Source of the DNA: Paragonimus westermani
Lineage: Eukaryota > Platyhelminthes > Trematoda > Plagiorchiida > Troglotrematidae
Direction of reading: 5' to 3'
Assembly (NCBI GenBank): GCA_008508345.1
Contig: QNGE01003315.1
Location: forward strand, 16,992-80,991
DNA: 64,000 bases
Position 1 is the stretch's first letter. Each line of letters opens with the position of its first letter. The notes below the pieces were generated by a model. The model was not told the origin of the DNA. It searched no databases and worked only from the letters and a program-made list of their open reading frames with translations. This document shows, one piece after another, positions 47,701-60,630 of the stretch. Made by a program: the position numbers and the translations under genes.

Positions 47701-49689
47701 ATGGTTAGGCAGATTGTGAATACTAAAATCGGATATATTTAGGAAGTGTGTAGATATGACATCATTCCGAAGAAGATACATGAACAGATGCCTAAGATTT
47801 TCGGACGCTCTGTGTAGAACGTTTGTTTCAACAAAAACACGAACGACTAAACAACAAGGTGCGCCTTTTGTAAGTGAAGTCAACATTTTCCCGTAATGTA
47901 TAGACGTACCAAACACTGTAAGCAAATCGGAGAAGAGGGTTCAGTCATTTCAACATAATAATCGTCCAACAAAAGTAGCTACTCGTTCCTGATGTTGCAC
48001 TCAAATCTTTCCAATTTAGTAATTTCTAGCGATCTTCGTTCCCTGACGCCGTAGAATGTAGCTGCAGATGCCTTTTATTGCTTACCTTCACCGTGTTGTA
48101 CAAGTTTTTAAATGAGTTTAGTATAGGTAAATGGAAGGTTAAACTTAAAAGCTGCCGTCCATGATACAACCATTCAAAAAGTACGCTTTCCTGATTGAAA
48201 TGCAAGGTGTGTTGTGACACAACAGAACAAACAGCTGACGTAACATAGTTTGCGTATTCTCCTTCAAATCGCTGTCACTCCCAGCCTTCCTCTCCCACGT
48301 ACAGCCCATCGTTACGATTTCTGTTACAGCGTATACCAGTCGAGTTGTACGACGTTAGTTATTTGCTCAATCAATGCATGCTTTTGATCGGGTACAGCGC
48401 AAGTTAAGACATTTCTCAGTTCTCCAGCAAATCTTTAAACTTGTGCAATATCCGAGCAAAAAAGAAAGAACATTGTCATCAGAAGTCTACATTATCAATA
48501 TTGATAACGCTAACGGGAACTTCACAATATCCAGCCAACGAGCAACAGTTGTCATCACCAGAACCTCCTCTAACGCATCTTTTGACATGCACCCACAAAA
48601 ATACAAATGCAACCGTTGAATCCGCAACAGTCTGTTCTGGCAAGATAACGTCTTCTGCCTCCAAAATTTGCTGGTAATTCGGAGGCTAAAAGGTGGCTGC
48701 AGTTTACAGTTAATCATCTGCAAGTATTATCGCGCTTCACTCGATTCGGAAGCAGAATCTATCATTACTCATTGCTAGTTATCGGCAGGTCGGACTAATG
48801 TCATTAGTTTAACACCCACGAGCCATGTACGCTAACGAATTAATGAGAGCCTTTTCACTTTACAACTCGAAGTTTACCACCGGTCTCAAAGTTTAGTGAG
48901 GATCAACTATCACGCCATGCCATTCCTGAGTAGTCAGGCGAAGGAACGTTATTGGGTTTTGAAGAAACTTGTGTAAAATACCGTAAATTGTAGTTCTGTA
49001 AGAAACGATGTTTACTAGAAGCGTACTCGGGATTAGCGACTATGGATTAATCTCATAAGCAAATGAGTGCTTGCAATCTATATTAAGGCATATAACACTA
49101 ATTTCGATTTTCTGAACAAACAAACCTCGTACCGCCAACAATTTTGGCTCACGACAAACTGTCATTCGCAATGAGCGTGAGATCCATAGACACAACAGTG
49201 AACATACTGTGGGAGATGTGATCCAACAATTTCGCCTCGAAACGGTTCCTTATGCCAAGTCTGATTCAGCAATGCAAAAACCGTTCTCAAACAACCTGTA
49301 ACGCTTCCACGGTCACAATGAAACAAAACGGCAGTGGCCATTCCCTCGCACCACTTAAGTTAATTACGTTCCCATTTAAAAGCACGAAAGTTTAACCGCA
49401 AAATTCGCGAATGCCAGCGTCAGTGGCATTTTTATGGAACCGAATATATATGGTTGGAAGAAAAACCGATTTGCGAATGAATGCAGTGAGATTTTTTATG
49501 AAATTAACTGCAGCATGGTCTTAGTTTGGAGGCTTCGAACTCCAAGGCTGCTGGTTCTTGACACAACGTCGCACACATGTCCAAATCAGAGTTACCAAAG
49601 GTTCAGGGATATCTTCGAACACAGTGAGACTACACAACATAATCAGGCACTCACCTTGAACACACATGTGGAAAGGACGAACTGGTGTG
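44754..49689. other. gene-poor stretch, nothing recognised
   Basis: Only short open frames on both strands (up to about 96 codons). Some, such as 45412-45699 and 48374-48619, lack any family motif. No tRNA, repeat array or transposon head was identified. Confidence 0.5.
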
Positions 49690-50075
49690 GTTGGCAGAAT
49701 CCCATACGGATTAGCTTGTCATAGTGGCCAAAGCCAAAGGAAGCCGGGGCTTAGTCATCACCGCAATTGGCTTGCACCGCACCACTTGCGGTTCCATCCA
49801 CACACCACAAATCCAGTGTAAATCTGAAGGAATAAGACCGATAGTTATATGAGTGGAGCCTTTGTGTCCAGCCGGCAAATGGTGGTTAGCCAGTCGATTG
49901 GTTAGCACGAAAACAAAGCTTTTATCCCTCAGAGAATAAACAAAAAGAGAGAGTGCAATGACAACATCTAAACTGATAAGAAAGCTGTGTGAGACGTAAC
50001 ACAAGAAGCATTTCAGTATAAAAAATGCACGTTGATACATTCTAGGGAAGACAAGGAGGAAAAACAAAATTCAAA
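49690..50075 (-). repeat. LINE-derived repeat, copy D
   Basis: On the minus strand it shares with copies A and C the ATCAACGTGCA block (about 50040), CTGAGGGATAAAAG, the block GCCGGCTGGACACAAAGG (about 49868), GTGTGTGGATGGAACCGCAAG and the end GACAAGCTAATCCG. It is truncated at its 5' side relative to copy C. Confidence 0.7.
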
Positions 50076-50192
50076 TTTGAATTCGAAAGGAACATTATAC
50101 CAGCAAAGCTGAAAAAATGGGTAGAAGATCACAGACACACAAGATTCTGAAAAGAGGAGCGGAATGGTTGCCATACTACCATGTTCCTGGCC

Positions 50193-50260
50193 ATGTATAC
50201 ATATATATGTATACTCATATATATGTATACGTATATATATATATATATATATATATACAT
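50193..50260. repeat. (AT)n-rich microsatellite
   Basis: TATA-rich stretch, interrupted at first, then a pure AT run at about 50232-50257. Confidence 0.95.
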
Positions 50261-50461
50261 TTCCATCCACATGTGACATTGTCATAAGCTCAGCAAACAC
50301 TTGTATCTAATTTCTAAGAGGGTGAAAACTGCTATGTAAACTATGCGCTCGAATTAAATTTTGTTAGTTTGTCGTTTACATACACGGAGCGATAGTTGAA
50401 TGAAAAAAGAATGTGGAATTGCATCCAAATTGGTGGGGTTCGTCTAGTTAGTCCTGACCTA

Positions 50462-50527
50462 TAGTGCTACCTTGGCGTGGTGATCGGGCTTGTGTGCTGT
50501 TTTGATCCGGTGGGCTATGCTGACTAG
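50462..50527 (+). repeat. LINE-derived repeat, copy E, cut by the LTR element
   Basis: It matches the reverse complement of 28003-28068 (head of copy C) with few changes. The match stops abruptly at 50527, exactly where the gypsy LTR begins. The continuation expected beyond the element was not found. Confidence 0.75.
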
Positions 50528-50833
50528 TGTAGTGAGGATAGACGGTCGCACCATACTACTCACTTTACTATTCAGTAGCCGCATGGATCGAAATGATCAC
50601 GGGATAAATACGGGAGACATATGGGAAGGATCGTTGGAAGCCAAAATGACATTTAATGACTTTCGCCACATGACAGGACTGAGACATGGTGTCCAAAGCG
50701 ACTGGAGCATCCTCAGAAGAGTGCGTTCTGCAAATGAGTGTTTTTGTTCTTAGTCCCGTTGAGAGGCCTAAGTAGTGTACTGGTTTCTCCAATAAAACAA
50801 TCCTTGTGTCGTCCGCCTTCTGCATTCACCACA
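50528..50833 (+). repeat. 5' LTR (306 bp)
   Basis: It begins TGTAGTGA and ends TCACCACA, short inverted ends of the TG..CA type. AATAAA at about 50794 is a plausible polyadenylation signal near the end of R. The left edge coincides with the break in the flanking repeat, and a primer-binding site candidate follows immediately. Confidence 0.7.
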
Positions 50834-50835
50834 AT

Positions 50836-50853
50836 TGGTGCCGTGACCAGGAT
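50836..50853 (+). other. candidate tRNA primer-binding site
   Basis: TGGTGCCGTGACCAGGAT begins two bases after the LTR; TGG would pair with the CCA end of a tRNA. I cannot assign the tRNA. Confidence 0.5.
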
Positions 50854-50859
50854 ACGAGG

Positions 50860-51830
50860 ATGAAGATCCCGTGGCCACAACCGTTTGAGGATGGGGGTGT
50901 TCGGAGTTTCCTGGAGGGTTTCGAGAACGTGGCGTAAGCGGTCGGAGTGAAGGCGGACCGGGAGAAGCTGGCGGCCCTGCGGATGCTTCTCAAGGGCAGG
51001 GCGAAGGCGGTGTTGGATGCGGCGGGAAGAGGCCCTGCGAATCTGGAGTGGGCCGCCTCGAGGAAGACGCTGATCCCCGGGTTCGACAGCCCCGCCGACT
51101 GCCAGGAGGCAATGAGGTGGTTCAAGGCACCCGGCTTGGACCAGGAGGCGACGCTCTGGTCTACGCCATGTCCCTGCGGGCAGCGTTGCCGAGAGCCCTA
51201 CCACATTTGGACCAAGACTCAAAACAACGCCCGCTGATGGCACAGTTCTTGGACGGAGTGCCACCAACAGTCCGGGATCAGCTCAGAGTTGCTCTCATCA
51301 CACAGCCCATGACGCTGGAACAGTTGGCCGATGCAGCTCGACAATTGCTCGCAGAAAATGCCGCGACAGTCAACGAGGTTGAGGTAAGCGGACCGAGTGA
51401 ACTGAATGACCTTCGAAACAGTGTGGAAAAGTTGACTGAAGAAGTGGCGGCGTTGAAAGTGAAAAAGAAGGAGAGTCGTGACGACATTTGTTACGGATGC
51501 GGAATGCATGGACACTGGCGAAGATTTTGCCCACTCGGCAAGAAAAGGTCGTATCCTAATAAACGTTTCGTCGATTGTTCTTCGTTTGGGAAGGGGAATA
51601 CGGTAATAAGGACGGTTGACAAGACAACGGTTCAGGCTAGGTTAAAAGTCAATGGTAGCTTGGAGCACGGTTTGATTGACACTGGGGCCGCGATTTCGTT
51701 GATTGGGCCGAGATCAGGAAAAATTGTGAGGCCGTGTGCGATGGTTGTCCGAACGGTCGGTGGGTTTACTCTGAAAGTTGGTGCTGTGGCAGAATATGGT
51801 GTTCGAATCGATGGTCACGTAGTCAAATAA
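50860..51830 (+). pseudogene. gypsy gag and protease, broken
   Basis: Gag starts at the ATG 50860, is stopped by TAA at 50935-50937, continues in the same frame, and shifts frame at about 51140-51165. The second part runs to the TAA at 51828-51830. A zinc knuckle CYGCGMHGHWRRFC (CX2CX4HX4C) lies at 51488-51529, and the aspartic protease motif LIDTGAAISLI at about 51672-51705 is in the same frame, so gag and protease were one polyprotein. The capsid part is rich in Ala, Arg and Leu. The product would package element RNA; this copy cannot. Confidence 0.8.
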
Positions 51831-53370
51831 CCGTTCATCATTGCCCCCGACGAACGTCAGACTATCTTGGGGGCGGACTTTCTTGACCAAGTTGAGGCCG
51901 TGATTGATTTGAAGCATGATAAACTAGTAACGAAGTATGGAGTGGTTCCACTGGTGAGAAAGCCCAAAACCCAGTTTGGACAAATTGAAGTGAAGGTACC
52001 CAGAGCAATGCCAACTTGTGACAATCAGTTGCTGAACGAAGTAATACGCAAGTTTCAGGGATTGTTCACTGCGGATCAGGACCCGTATGGCTATTATGAC
52101 TGAGTTGAACACGAAATCCCCATCGAATCGAAACGATTTCGGCCATTTGGACCCCGAAGAATTCCAATGCACTTGCAGCCGGAAATTGAACAAATGAAGG
52201 ACATGCTGAAGGAGGAAATCATCGAGGAGGCCGATAGCCCGTTCAACTCTTCTGTCTTGTTGGTAAAGAAGCCTAACGGTAAATTTCGATTTTGTGTCGA
52301 TTTCAGGCGGCTGGACGAGATAACGTTCAATAAAGTCGTGGCAGTCCCGTCGGAGGCGGAGATTTTCGACAAGCTGCAGAACGCCAGAGTGTTTACAGTG
52401 TTGGACTTACCGTCCGGATATTGACAGGTCCCAATCAAACAATCGGACCGAGATAAAACAGCGTTCACAGTGAGCGAAAAGCAATATCGCTTCAAGCGGA
52501 TGCCGTTCGGACTCTCAGGCGCCCCGTTCACGTTCAGACGACTGATGCTCAAGGTGTTGGACGGAGTGAGCAACACTGTTGTCTATGGAGACGATATCGT
52601 CATTTACAGCACAAATGAGACAGAACATGCAGTACATGTTTCATCAGTGCTGAAGAAGATCGAAAAAGCCGGCCTCCGGATCAATAGTTCAAAGTCTCAA
52701 CTGGCGAAACAAACGGTAATACTGCTCGGTCACAAGGTCGGTCACGGGGGAGGTCCAGCCACTGCCCGAGAAACTGCTGACAATCGAGGCTATTCCGGTG
52801 CCAACATCAAAGAGGACGCTGAGACAGTTTCTCGGTCGCGTCGGGTTCTACAGCCGCTTCATCAAAAATTTCCATGACCTCGCGAGTTCTTTATACGAAA
52901 TTCTGAGGAAGGATTGCCAATTTCATTGTTCACAGGAAGCCAACCAAGCGTTCGTCGAGATCCAACGCTTGATGAAAGAAGGACAGCTGACTCTGAAATT
53001 GCCAGTGACTGGACAGAGCTTCATTGTCTCAACGGATGCGAGTGATGTAGGAATTGGAGCGGTACTGAAGCAGGAGGACGGTGTGGTGGAATACGCCAGT
53101 CGGGTACTGAGTCCTGCTGAACGAAACTATTCAACGACAGAGAAAGAATGTTTGGCAATCGTATGGGCCTTGGAAAAATGGAGGCCGTACTTGCTCGGCC
53201 GACGTTTTCATGTGGAGACCAACCACAAACCGCTGGGGTGGAGTAAATCGGCGAAGGACCCCCGAGGAAGGCTGGCTCGTTGGGCGTTTCGACTACAGGA
53301 GTACGACTTCACAGTTAGCCATGTAACCGGAAAAGAGAACGGTGTGCCCGATTTGCTTTCCCGAACGTAA
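51831..53370 (+). pseudogene. gypsy protease end, reverse transcriptase and RNase H, broken
   Basis: The frame continues from the protease (LGADFLDQ near 51870) into reverse transcriptase: FCVDFRRLD, VFTVLDLPSGY, RFKRMPFGLSGAPFTF and the catalytic box VYGDDIVIYS (about 52580-52610). It is broken by TGA at 52101-52103 and TGA at 52422-52424, where the family has an aromatic residue after GY. A frameshift at about 52745 precedes LRQFLGRVGFYSRFI and the RNase H: STDASDVGIGAVL, TEKECLAIVWALEKW and HVETNHKPL, where the usual Asp before HKPL is Asn. Ends at TAA 53368-53370 after ENGVPDLLSR. Confidence 0.85.
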
Positions 53371-54650
53371 CACTTGGATGGGGTACACAAGGACGTGACG
53401 GGAGTTAACAGTATCGAACTGGTGAGTGACCCCGGAGAGTTACAAGCAGCACAGAGAATGGACACGGCGATCCGGGTGGTGATTGACCGACTCTTGTTGG
53501 CAGGATAACCGCCAGAAGACAAAGTGAATCCGGAATTGAAAGCTTTCAGAATGTACTGGTCCGATTTGCGGCTGAATAGTGCCGGAATTTTGATGCGCCA
53601 ACTGCGGGAGGGAATAAACGTCCCGATCGCACCAGCGGAGTTGAGGGCGCATTTGTGAATGAATGTCATCAGCTGGCTCATACGGGTTGTCATCGAACCT
53701 ACAAAATGCCGAAACAAAGAGCACACTGGCCGGGAATGAAGAATGATGTTAACAATCATGTGCGGGCGTGCCAGCAATGTCAGTTAGTAGAGACAACTAA
53801 TCACCCCAGTGAGTATCCCACACAACCAATTCCGGCCAGTGAAATTGGCGAATTGTGGTCGGTGGATGTGATAGGCCCCTTCCCAGTAACGACGTCCGGG
53901 AATCAATACATCGTAGTCATGACCGAACACTTCACAAGGTGGATAGAAGCAGCCGCCTTACCCGATCAGCGCGCAAGCACGTTGTGCAGGGCGGTGATGG
54001 AGCACATCATAGAGGATCAAGGAATACCACGAAGCATATTGACTGATCAAGGACCCTGCTTCGAAAGTGAGGAGTTTCGGAACTGTTTGGAGCGTTTGGG
54101 AATAAAGAAAATACGCACAACTCCGTACCATCCTCAATCAAACGGACTGACGGAGAGGAACAATCGCACAATCAAGGAATGGTTGGCTGCGAAAGGAGGA
54201 AGCTGGGAAGAAATGTTACCGTTGATTCTGTTGGCCCACCGCTGTTCGCCGCGAGGGACAACGAAAAAGTCGCCATTCGAGCTAATGTATGGGCGTGTGC
54301 CACGCTTGTCAGTTGATCAGGAGATTGGCTTGTGGGGAGACCGACGGATGAGCACGCGTGAATTAGTGGGAGCTCAGAAGACGGCCGCACAAAAGATGTT
54401 TTTAAGAATCGATCAACTGCGAGGTTATCGGGTAGAAGGTCTGTGTTTGAACCTGGTTCTAATGACAAATACCGAGACTGGCGGAGCGCGGGGGCAACAG
54501 CTCCCGGATCTAGGAAGTTCCTGTCAAAATAGAGAGGACCGTATGTAGTAGTTGAATGTCGTGGCCCAATGTATCTGATAAAGAATGAGAAAAATCAACA
54601 TCATGTGCACGGAAGCCAATCTGCTCAATATTTATCTGCGTATCCGCCCT
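53371..54650 (+). pseudogene. gypsy integrase, broken at both ends
   Basis: The linker 53371-53650 carries a TAA at 53506-53508 and a frameshift near 53650. The main frame 53655-54548 has the HHCC zinc finger (HTGCH ... CQQC), the catalytic residues of the core in SVDVIGPFP, LTDQGPCFES and GLTERNNRT (Asp, Asp, Glu), and SPFELMYGR. After about 54460 the frame is lost, but RGPYVVVECRGPMYLIKN in another frame (54531-54590) is the C-terminal GPY/F-type module. No chromodomain was seen. The core triad is intact, so decay is mainly at the edges. Confidence 0.85.
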
Positions 54651-54690
54651 GTGATTTAGGTTGTAGCCATGTCGACAAGTTGCTGACAAC

Positions 54691-57600
54691 ATATTATCGA
54701 TGTGACATGTTGCGCTCCCAAAAAGCGAGCTGTTATCTTTCGTGCACACTTTACAATAGTATATTCAAGTGGTGTCTTCTTCAGATTTCCAGTTCGTTTG
54801 TGGGTTTGATCATAGGATGAAATTTAGGAAAGTTTGTGAATTTTCTTCATTCACTGAAGGGTCAATAGTATGATCAAGTGATTTTCGGTGCTCCACCACA
54901 GAACGGCCATAAATAAAAAAGCCTTGGGTTTGTTCCTCTTCCCACTTCGCGCAATTATCTCTAGTGCGATAAATCGTAGCAAGAACATTGGTTCTACCTC
55001 AAAGCATCCTGTTACCAGATTATCTGCATCCTAAATGAAATGTTTTTCCAACTGAGATATCACCATCCACTGCAGCTTGCTGTTTCTCATCAGGTTCATA
55101 TACCTGGTCATTCTTGCCTGCCCCACTGCGAGACATCTGCCACTAAGATAGAAGTGGACCAGTAGACAGATTCAGTATCTCAGTGATATATTCCATTATT
55201 CCAGACATTGCGAATAAGTCTGTTTGGATAGAGAATCCCCAATCATTAGCTGCGTTAATCTGTGTCTCACTGGCTTTCCTTTTCAAACTGCATAGAGTAC
55301 ATTCACTAAGGTTAAGATGAAATTACTCGACCATAAGCAGGCCTGACTTTCTACAATTCAATCTGTCTTGAATGTCTGTTTGAACACTTGCTTCGTATTA
55401 GTGCTATCCGGAATCTCACATACAGCCAGTTTCCGGAGGACATATATGACTGGGTACACACAGTTAGCGTTGCGTGCATCCTAGGCCTTGCTTCCACGTG
55501 AAGCACTGAGAAGGCCTCGGCGATATGCTAGATCAAAATGGTCTATTTCAGAGCTCTAGCACTTTGATATGACCGAACTCGAAAGGCCAATTGTCTTAGT
55601 CGAACCAACAGACTTAAACTATACTCTACTTTGTTGGGGTTTGGTTCACTATTGCGCAGGTACACGCCCAGTTTGTTACATAGAGCGTCGAATGCGTCGA
55701 ACTATGCAATCCAGAACTGAAAAGAGCTGGTGGATGGCACTGGTGAGCAACCCAGGGTATGGAATCGGCGAGCCCCACTGCATCAAGATGGGTAGGGAAG
55801 AAAGTACTTCTTTAATGGTGTGTGGCAACCCCACAAAAAATGAAAGACTGTGCACATAACCCGGTTAATCGGTAGTCTCACTGTCAAGTGAGGTGGGTTA
55901 ATGACTCTCGGTATGCCATATCTATAGGCCTTAATCTGCACAGCTAGAGCAAAACAAAATCTTGGGGATGACAATAGGAATTTGGAAACAGATTGATACA
56001 AGATATCAGTAGGTGGGGATTACCAATGCGCATCCAATTCCAGGACGAAAACTATCTTTCCTTCAACACCTCTGTCAAAGTTACTCGGGTTGAAATTATG
56101 ATCATCAGGTTCGGCAGAACTGGGAGCAACTTGAACCTAGTCAAACAAATAGCAATAAATGCGTTCAGTTATGGTAGTGATGTTCTTTGTAGAGGAGGTG
56201 TCCGTTGAAATGGTGGTCGTTGCTACGGTCTATATAACGGTCTCCTTTCGTGTTTTCTGTACAATATGCACTGCTTGTAGTGAATTGGTCGTTGGAGGTC
56301 TAGAGCTTATTAGAAAGGAACGACTGAGTTAGGTGTTAATGGTGCAGTGTAGTATGTTAGATCCAAGATTATCACCTCTCAGCTACATGAGTGGAGATTG
56401 CCGACACCGATGAATACATGGCAAAATCAAGCAGATAATTTATTCTGGCATCAAAGACAAAAGAAATTGGAACACCCAGTAGACACTTGAAGTGATTCAG
56501 TTTCTAGTTCATTAAGGTCGGCTTACTTACGTGTGGAACAGTTCGAATTTTAAACTCCCGTGAAGAATTTGGGTTTCACGCATCCCAAACCGCCCTAGTG
56601 ATGGCGCTTATGATGTGATCTATAAGTACAACGCCATCTGAACATGGCACTTCTAATTTTCTTGCTAGTTGACCGATAAGTCTACACACTAAGCGCCCCA
56701 TTTGGTTACTAAAACGTCCAACCTCTGCCTACCAAACATTTGAGCTCCGCGAGTTCAAAATAATGTGATCACTTCCGTAAATATAGCTATTCTCTCATCC
56801 ACTGAGAAGAACATTGGGCTTTAAACCTGTACCAATACGACGAGTGCAACATGCAAACTATTCAAAAGTACGGTAGCAACGTGAAGAACAGCACAATGTC
56901 CGTTTTCACATGCAATGCTTAACTCTCAGCTATGCAGGACGGATATAATCTTGGTACACTTGCTCCGATAAACTGTAATCCAAAGACAAACCACACAGGC
57001 AAATTTTAAAAACACGCGTTTCGTCTAGCTCACCTGATCTTTGTCAGTAGTGATACGGTGTAAGTCGCAATAACTAGAGGACATTTTTTAATAGAGAATG
57101 AATATGATGAGCGACTTTGTCATGGATATGGGTAAATTTCTCATTCAAACGTTGACAGTTTTAAAACCAGTTCCACGTAAACCAAACAATCTGGAAGTTG
57201 AGGTCTTTTCGGTCGATTCCGATAGCAGTTTAGGTTTGAGCTGATACGAGGTGGAGAAGAGTGCATAAAGCAAAGTGGTTAACAGACCTTATACGATAGC
57301 CGAAGGTTTCATGACGATACAAATGACAGCAAACTGACACATAATCAGCTGTTCATTTTGCACGCAGTCTAATCAAGTTCCCGTCGTGACTAGTGACGAA
57401 TGCATTGAACAATTCTCTCATTTCAGCCCTGGTCTAATGGGAGAGCTCATACTGCTCATTCTGAGGCTTCGTGTGTGTCACCGATGCATTACTGCAGGGA
57501 AATGAGTGTGCTTGAGAAATGCGAGAGAAACCTGTGATACGAAGAGTTCGTATTATTTTATATATGTAACATCATTTAGTACATACAGTAGTATAATAAC

Positions 57601-59084
57601 ACTATCCCTGCCATACTTGTGTTTCACAGTTTCTTAATACCTTTACTGTTGAACAGTTAACTGATCGAACTATTGAGTTCTGTCGGTGCAGCTCACCAAG
57701 AACTAAAACAATCATTATTCGAAGGTACTAACATTTCGTCTGTACGTACAAGGTGTATGCATATAACCAATGATAATGGTAAACTCATGATACATTAGTG
57801 GGATAAAATTAGCAAAACCAGTTCCAGTTGAGAATCCAGTATAACTAATTGCGGAGTGTGCATTGGTTACAAGTCATTTGGATGATTATGCTAGGCTGTT
57901 CATCGCGTTATCGCGCCATTATATCTCTAGACAGTCGACGGTCATAAAAACCAGGATAGATACTGTTCATCAACGGTGTATTTGCGGGCAAAAGGTCTTT
58001 ACCAAAACAGTGTGACCTTATTGACAGCATGTTTTAAACGGTTCGGTTTTGCCTGTCACTGAATCTTCTAGTGTTTGCCAATCTGATACAGTCAGTCGCT
58101 TTACAGGTGTGCAATCAGCAGAAACGATATTAAGCTGGACAGCTCTGAATGAGATATTGCAGAACTAAGTGTTAATTTTTTGATCGGGAAAGTTGTCGTA
58201 TCTGATCCTAAACTAACTTTGGGTTCATCACAGTCTGGGCAACAAAGAGGCTTGCAGGTGAAATTTGTGTGTTTGATGGTACCATCTCAGATCAAACAGA
58301 AAGTAGCCAGAGCTCATCATGCAAACATTCTGTGCAACAACCCTCACCACGAACAGACCAATCTCTCAAACGTTCACACTAAGGAAAATCATGGCTCCGT
58401 CAGGTTAAGTTTCATTGGTTATTTGGTTCAGTTATTTCCCAACGGCCAGTGTGTGGGTGACAACCAAGCCATGCTTAAGAACCAACGATAATCAGCAATG
58501 AGCTAGATAGCTCGAATGCACATGTACGAGAGTGCAGCGAAGTGAAGCGAAATCGCCGATCCAAAATAATGATCTATTCAATAGGATTTTAACGACGTTA
58601 GAGTGACTGTTCACAAAAGCTTGTCTGCATCAAAGAGCCCCAACCACAATTAAGTCAACTTTTGATGTTTAAGAAGAACCCAAAAAGTAAACCGATCAAA
58701 AACGAAGGATATCAGTCGTGTGTACTGTTTCGTTCGGACCGTGTGAAGTGTCTAGGTCTTAGGCTGACCTTTGATCTCACATTGTTTTTAGTGCGTTTGA
58801 TAGCATTTACATGTCTGTAATTATTGCTCTAAACGGTTCGGAATGTCTGACTTTGAGGCAATCAGGATTATGCAACCCAGTCATTTTGGATGCTGGCATT
58901 CACCTGTTTGTAGTCTTTGAAATGAGCTCGACCTTGCTAGCCCGGATAGTTAAACAAACACATATCTACTGAATCTTAAGTCGCTTGCCAAGCATGCACA
59001 ATAAAGTGTAGAGTGAACAGGGCGAAACAAATTAGTGAAACGGTACAGTTCAGTCAGACTTGTCGCATCGAGGCGATCGATACT
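54691..59084. other. gene-poor stretch, nothing firmly recognised
   Basis: No exon could be supported. The frame 55569-55859 contains RRTMQSRTEKSWWMALV, which faintly recalls a segment of RTE-type LINEs, but the similarity is too weak to call. No LTR matching 50528-50833 was found here. Confidence 0.45.
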
Positions 59085-59344
59085 GAAACGTCAAGCGGAT
59101 GATTGGAAACCAACAATATAAATCTACTTGTTTTACCGCACATTGAGGGGAGTAATCAATTGCCACTCGGTACTTGTTTGTGAAGGTAAGCAATGTGCGA
59201 AATGAGCCCATTTTATCTACTCTATGTGCCTTCCAAACCATGCGGACTCAAAACTGACGGAATGTTCCAAGATTTCGTTGAAATAATATTTGGTCAACAG
59301 TTAATTACCGGCTTCATCCCTGTCCATAGTGATGCGGAGTTACC
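59085..59344 (+). repeat. direct repeat, left copy (260 bp)
   Basis: About 95 % identical to 60631-60889. It begins with GAAACGTCAAGCGG and stops at the base before the N at 59345. Both copies leave about 55-60 codons open on the minus strand, without a known motif. Confidence 0.9.
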
Positions 59345-60630
59345 NATTGTAGTTTGAAGCAACAAAACTCTGCCAAGCTTAAATGTCACAACACCCATCA
59401 GTGGTTTGTTCATCTCAAAAGCAGAATTAGGGAAGTAACTGATGTAATTATCCTTATAGTTCTACACAACAAAGGGTCTTGAGTTAATCTTGAATTACAC
59501 TATTGAGGAAATGATTATCTGTTTTCTTGACGTCGGAAAAGCAGCTAATTTCGGTGAATTCAAGTTACTCAACTGTACAGAACATTTTTTATGCACATGG
59601 TATCGTTTGCTTTTTTCTCACTATTTGCACCAGAAGTGTAAACAACTGTGAGGATCTTGAACGATGACAGTGAGTATTTTTGGAGTCTTGTACATTGCGT
59701 ACACTGCACCCGGTAGAAAGATGATTGTGGGTCTTGATTCAGTGCCACATACCCTCAAATATATTTTGCTTGTTCAATTACTTAAAGTCGAGTGGAGCGA
59801 ATTAGTGACGATAAGTTGTCTGGAAGACAAATTGCTGGTCAACTTTTGCGGTGAAATTGAACCAAGGAGTTTCGAAAGCAAATATTCGGATGGGAAATCT
59901 GCCTGATGCGTATGCTGTCGTCGGAAGACATAATCACTCTGTCCAAACTTTGGTTTCTTTTATGAACAAATGAGGTTCAAACAAATGTACGTACAAATGA
60001 TGCACTATCTTTCCACGATTTAATAACGGTTTGAAGATCCGCAACACACCGGAAACCAATGTGTAGGAAACTACATTACCTCTCGCAGTTTGTCTGGTCT
60101 GAGCATTGCACTACGGGATCAGAAAAGTGTGCAAAGCAACAACTTTCGGGAAAAGCACTATGGCCATGGAAAAACCTGTCGTGATCAAGCAGATATTCTG
60201 ACAAATTGTTGATTGCAATATGACCAGACTGTCTCAGTTTTCCGTTAATTTTGACCCCCCCTGGGCAGATGAACTTAAGGTGAGGTCACTTGGGGATGCC
60301 ACAACAAATAGTAAACAATTAACATCTATTTCTTCAAATGCAACTACACAGGTATACGTGGGGAGGACAAATAAACTGCACAAAAACACCAAAAAATGAC
60401 TGCATCAATCAATGCGTCAACCTCATAACCAATGCGCTCCAGGCAAAAGGAGGTCAGACTAAGCGATTCTCAGACAGTTACGTTACAACAGACGTGGTGC
60501 ACAGGTTTGTCTTCGTGTATGATCATAAAGCAACATCACACCCAACTTACTACCCTCAGCGGGGTTTTTTAAGCATTCATGATGATCCACTGCTGTAAGC
60601 TCGTAAGGACCTGACAGCTGGGTGGCCTTG
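59345..60630. other. interval between direct repeats
   Basis: It begins with an unresolved base at 59345. No gene recognised; the frames at 59664-59906 and 60338-60598 are under 90 codons. Confidence 0.5.

Larger units (their letters stand above)
50528..54690 (+). mobile_element. Ty3/gypsy LTR retrotransposon, decayed, 3' LTR not found
   Basis: Order LTR, primer-binding site, gag, protease, reverse transcriptase, RNase H, integrase is that of Ty3/gypsy. The body is visibly richer in G+C than the flanks. At least six in-frame stops and four frameshifts break gag-pol. The start is fixed by the interrupted repeat copy E; the end near 54690 is a guess, as no second LTR was seen within several kb. 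The loss of the 3' end may be deletion or an assembly fault. Confidence 0.85.

Noticed and set aside
55085..55115. CTGATGAGAAAC on the minus strand as a further hammerhead
   Set aside because: There is no stem II between the two core halves.
55569..55859. RTE-type LINE fragment
   Set aside because: Only a short Arg- and Trp-rich segment is reminiscent; not enough to call.
54691..57000. 3' LTR of the gypsy element
   Set aside because: I searched by eye for the LTR ends, the AATAAACAATCC-like region and internal blocks and found none.
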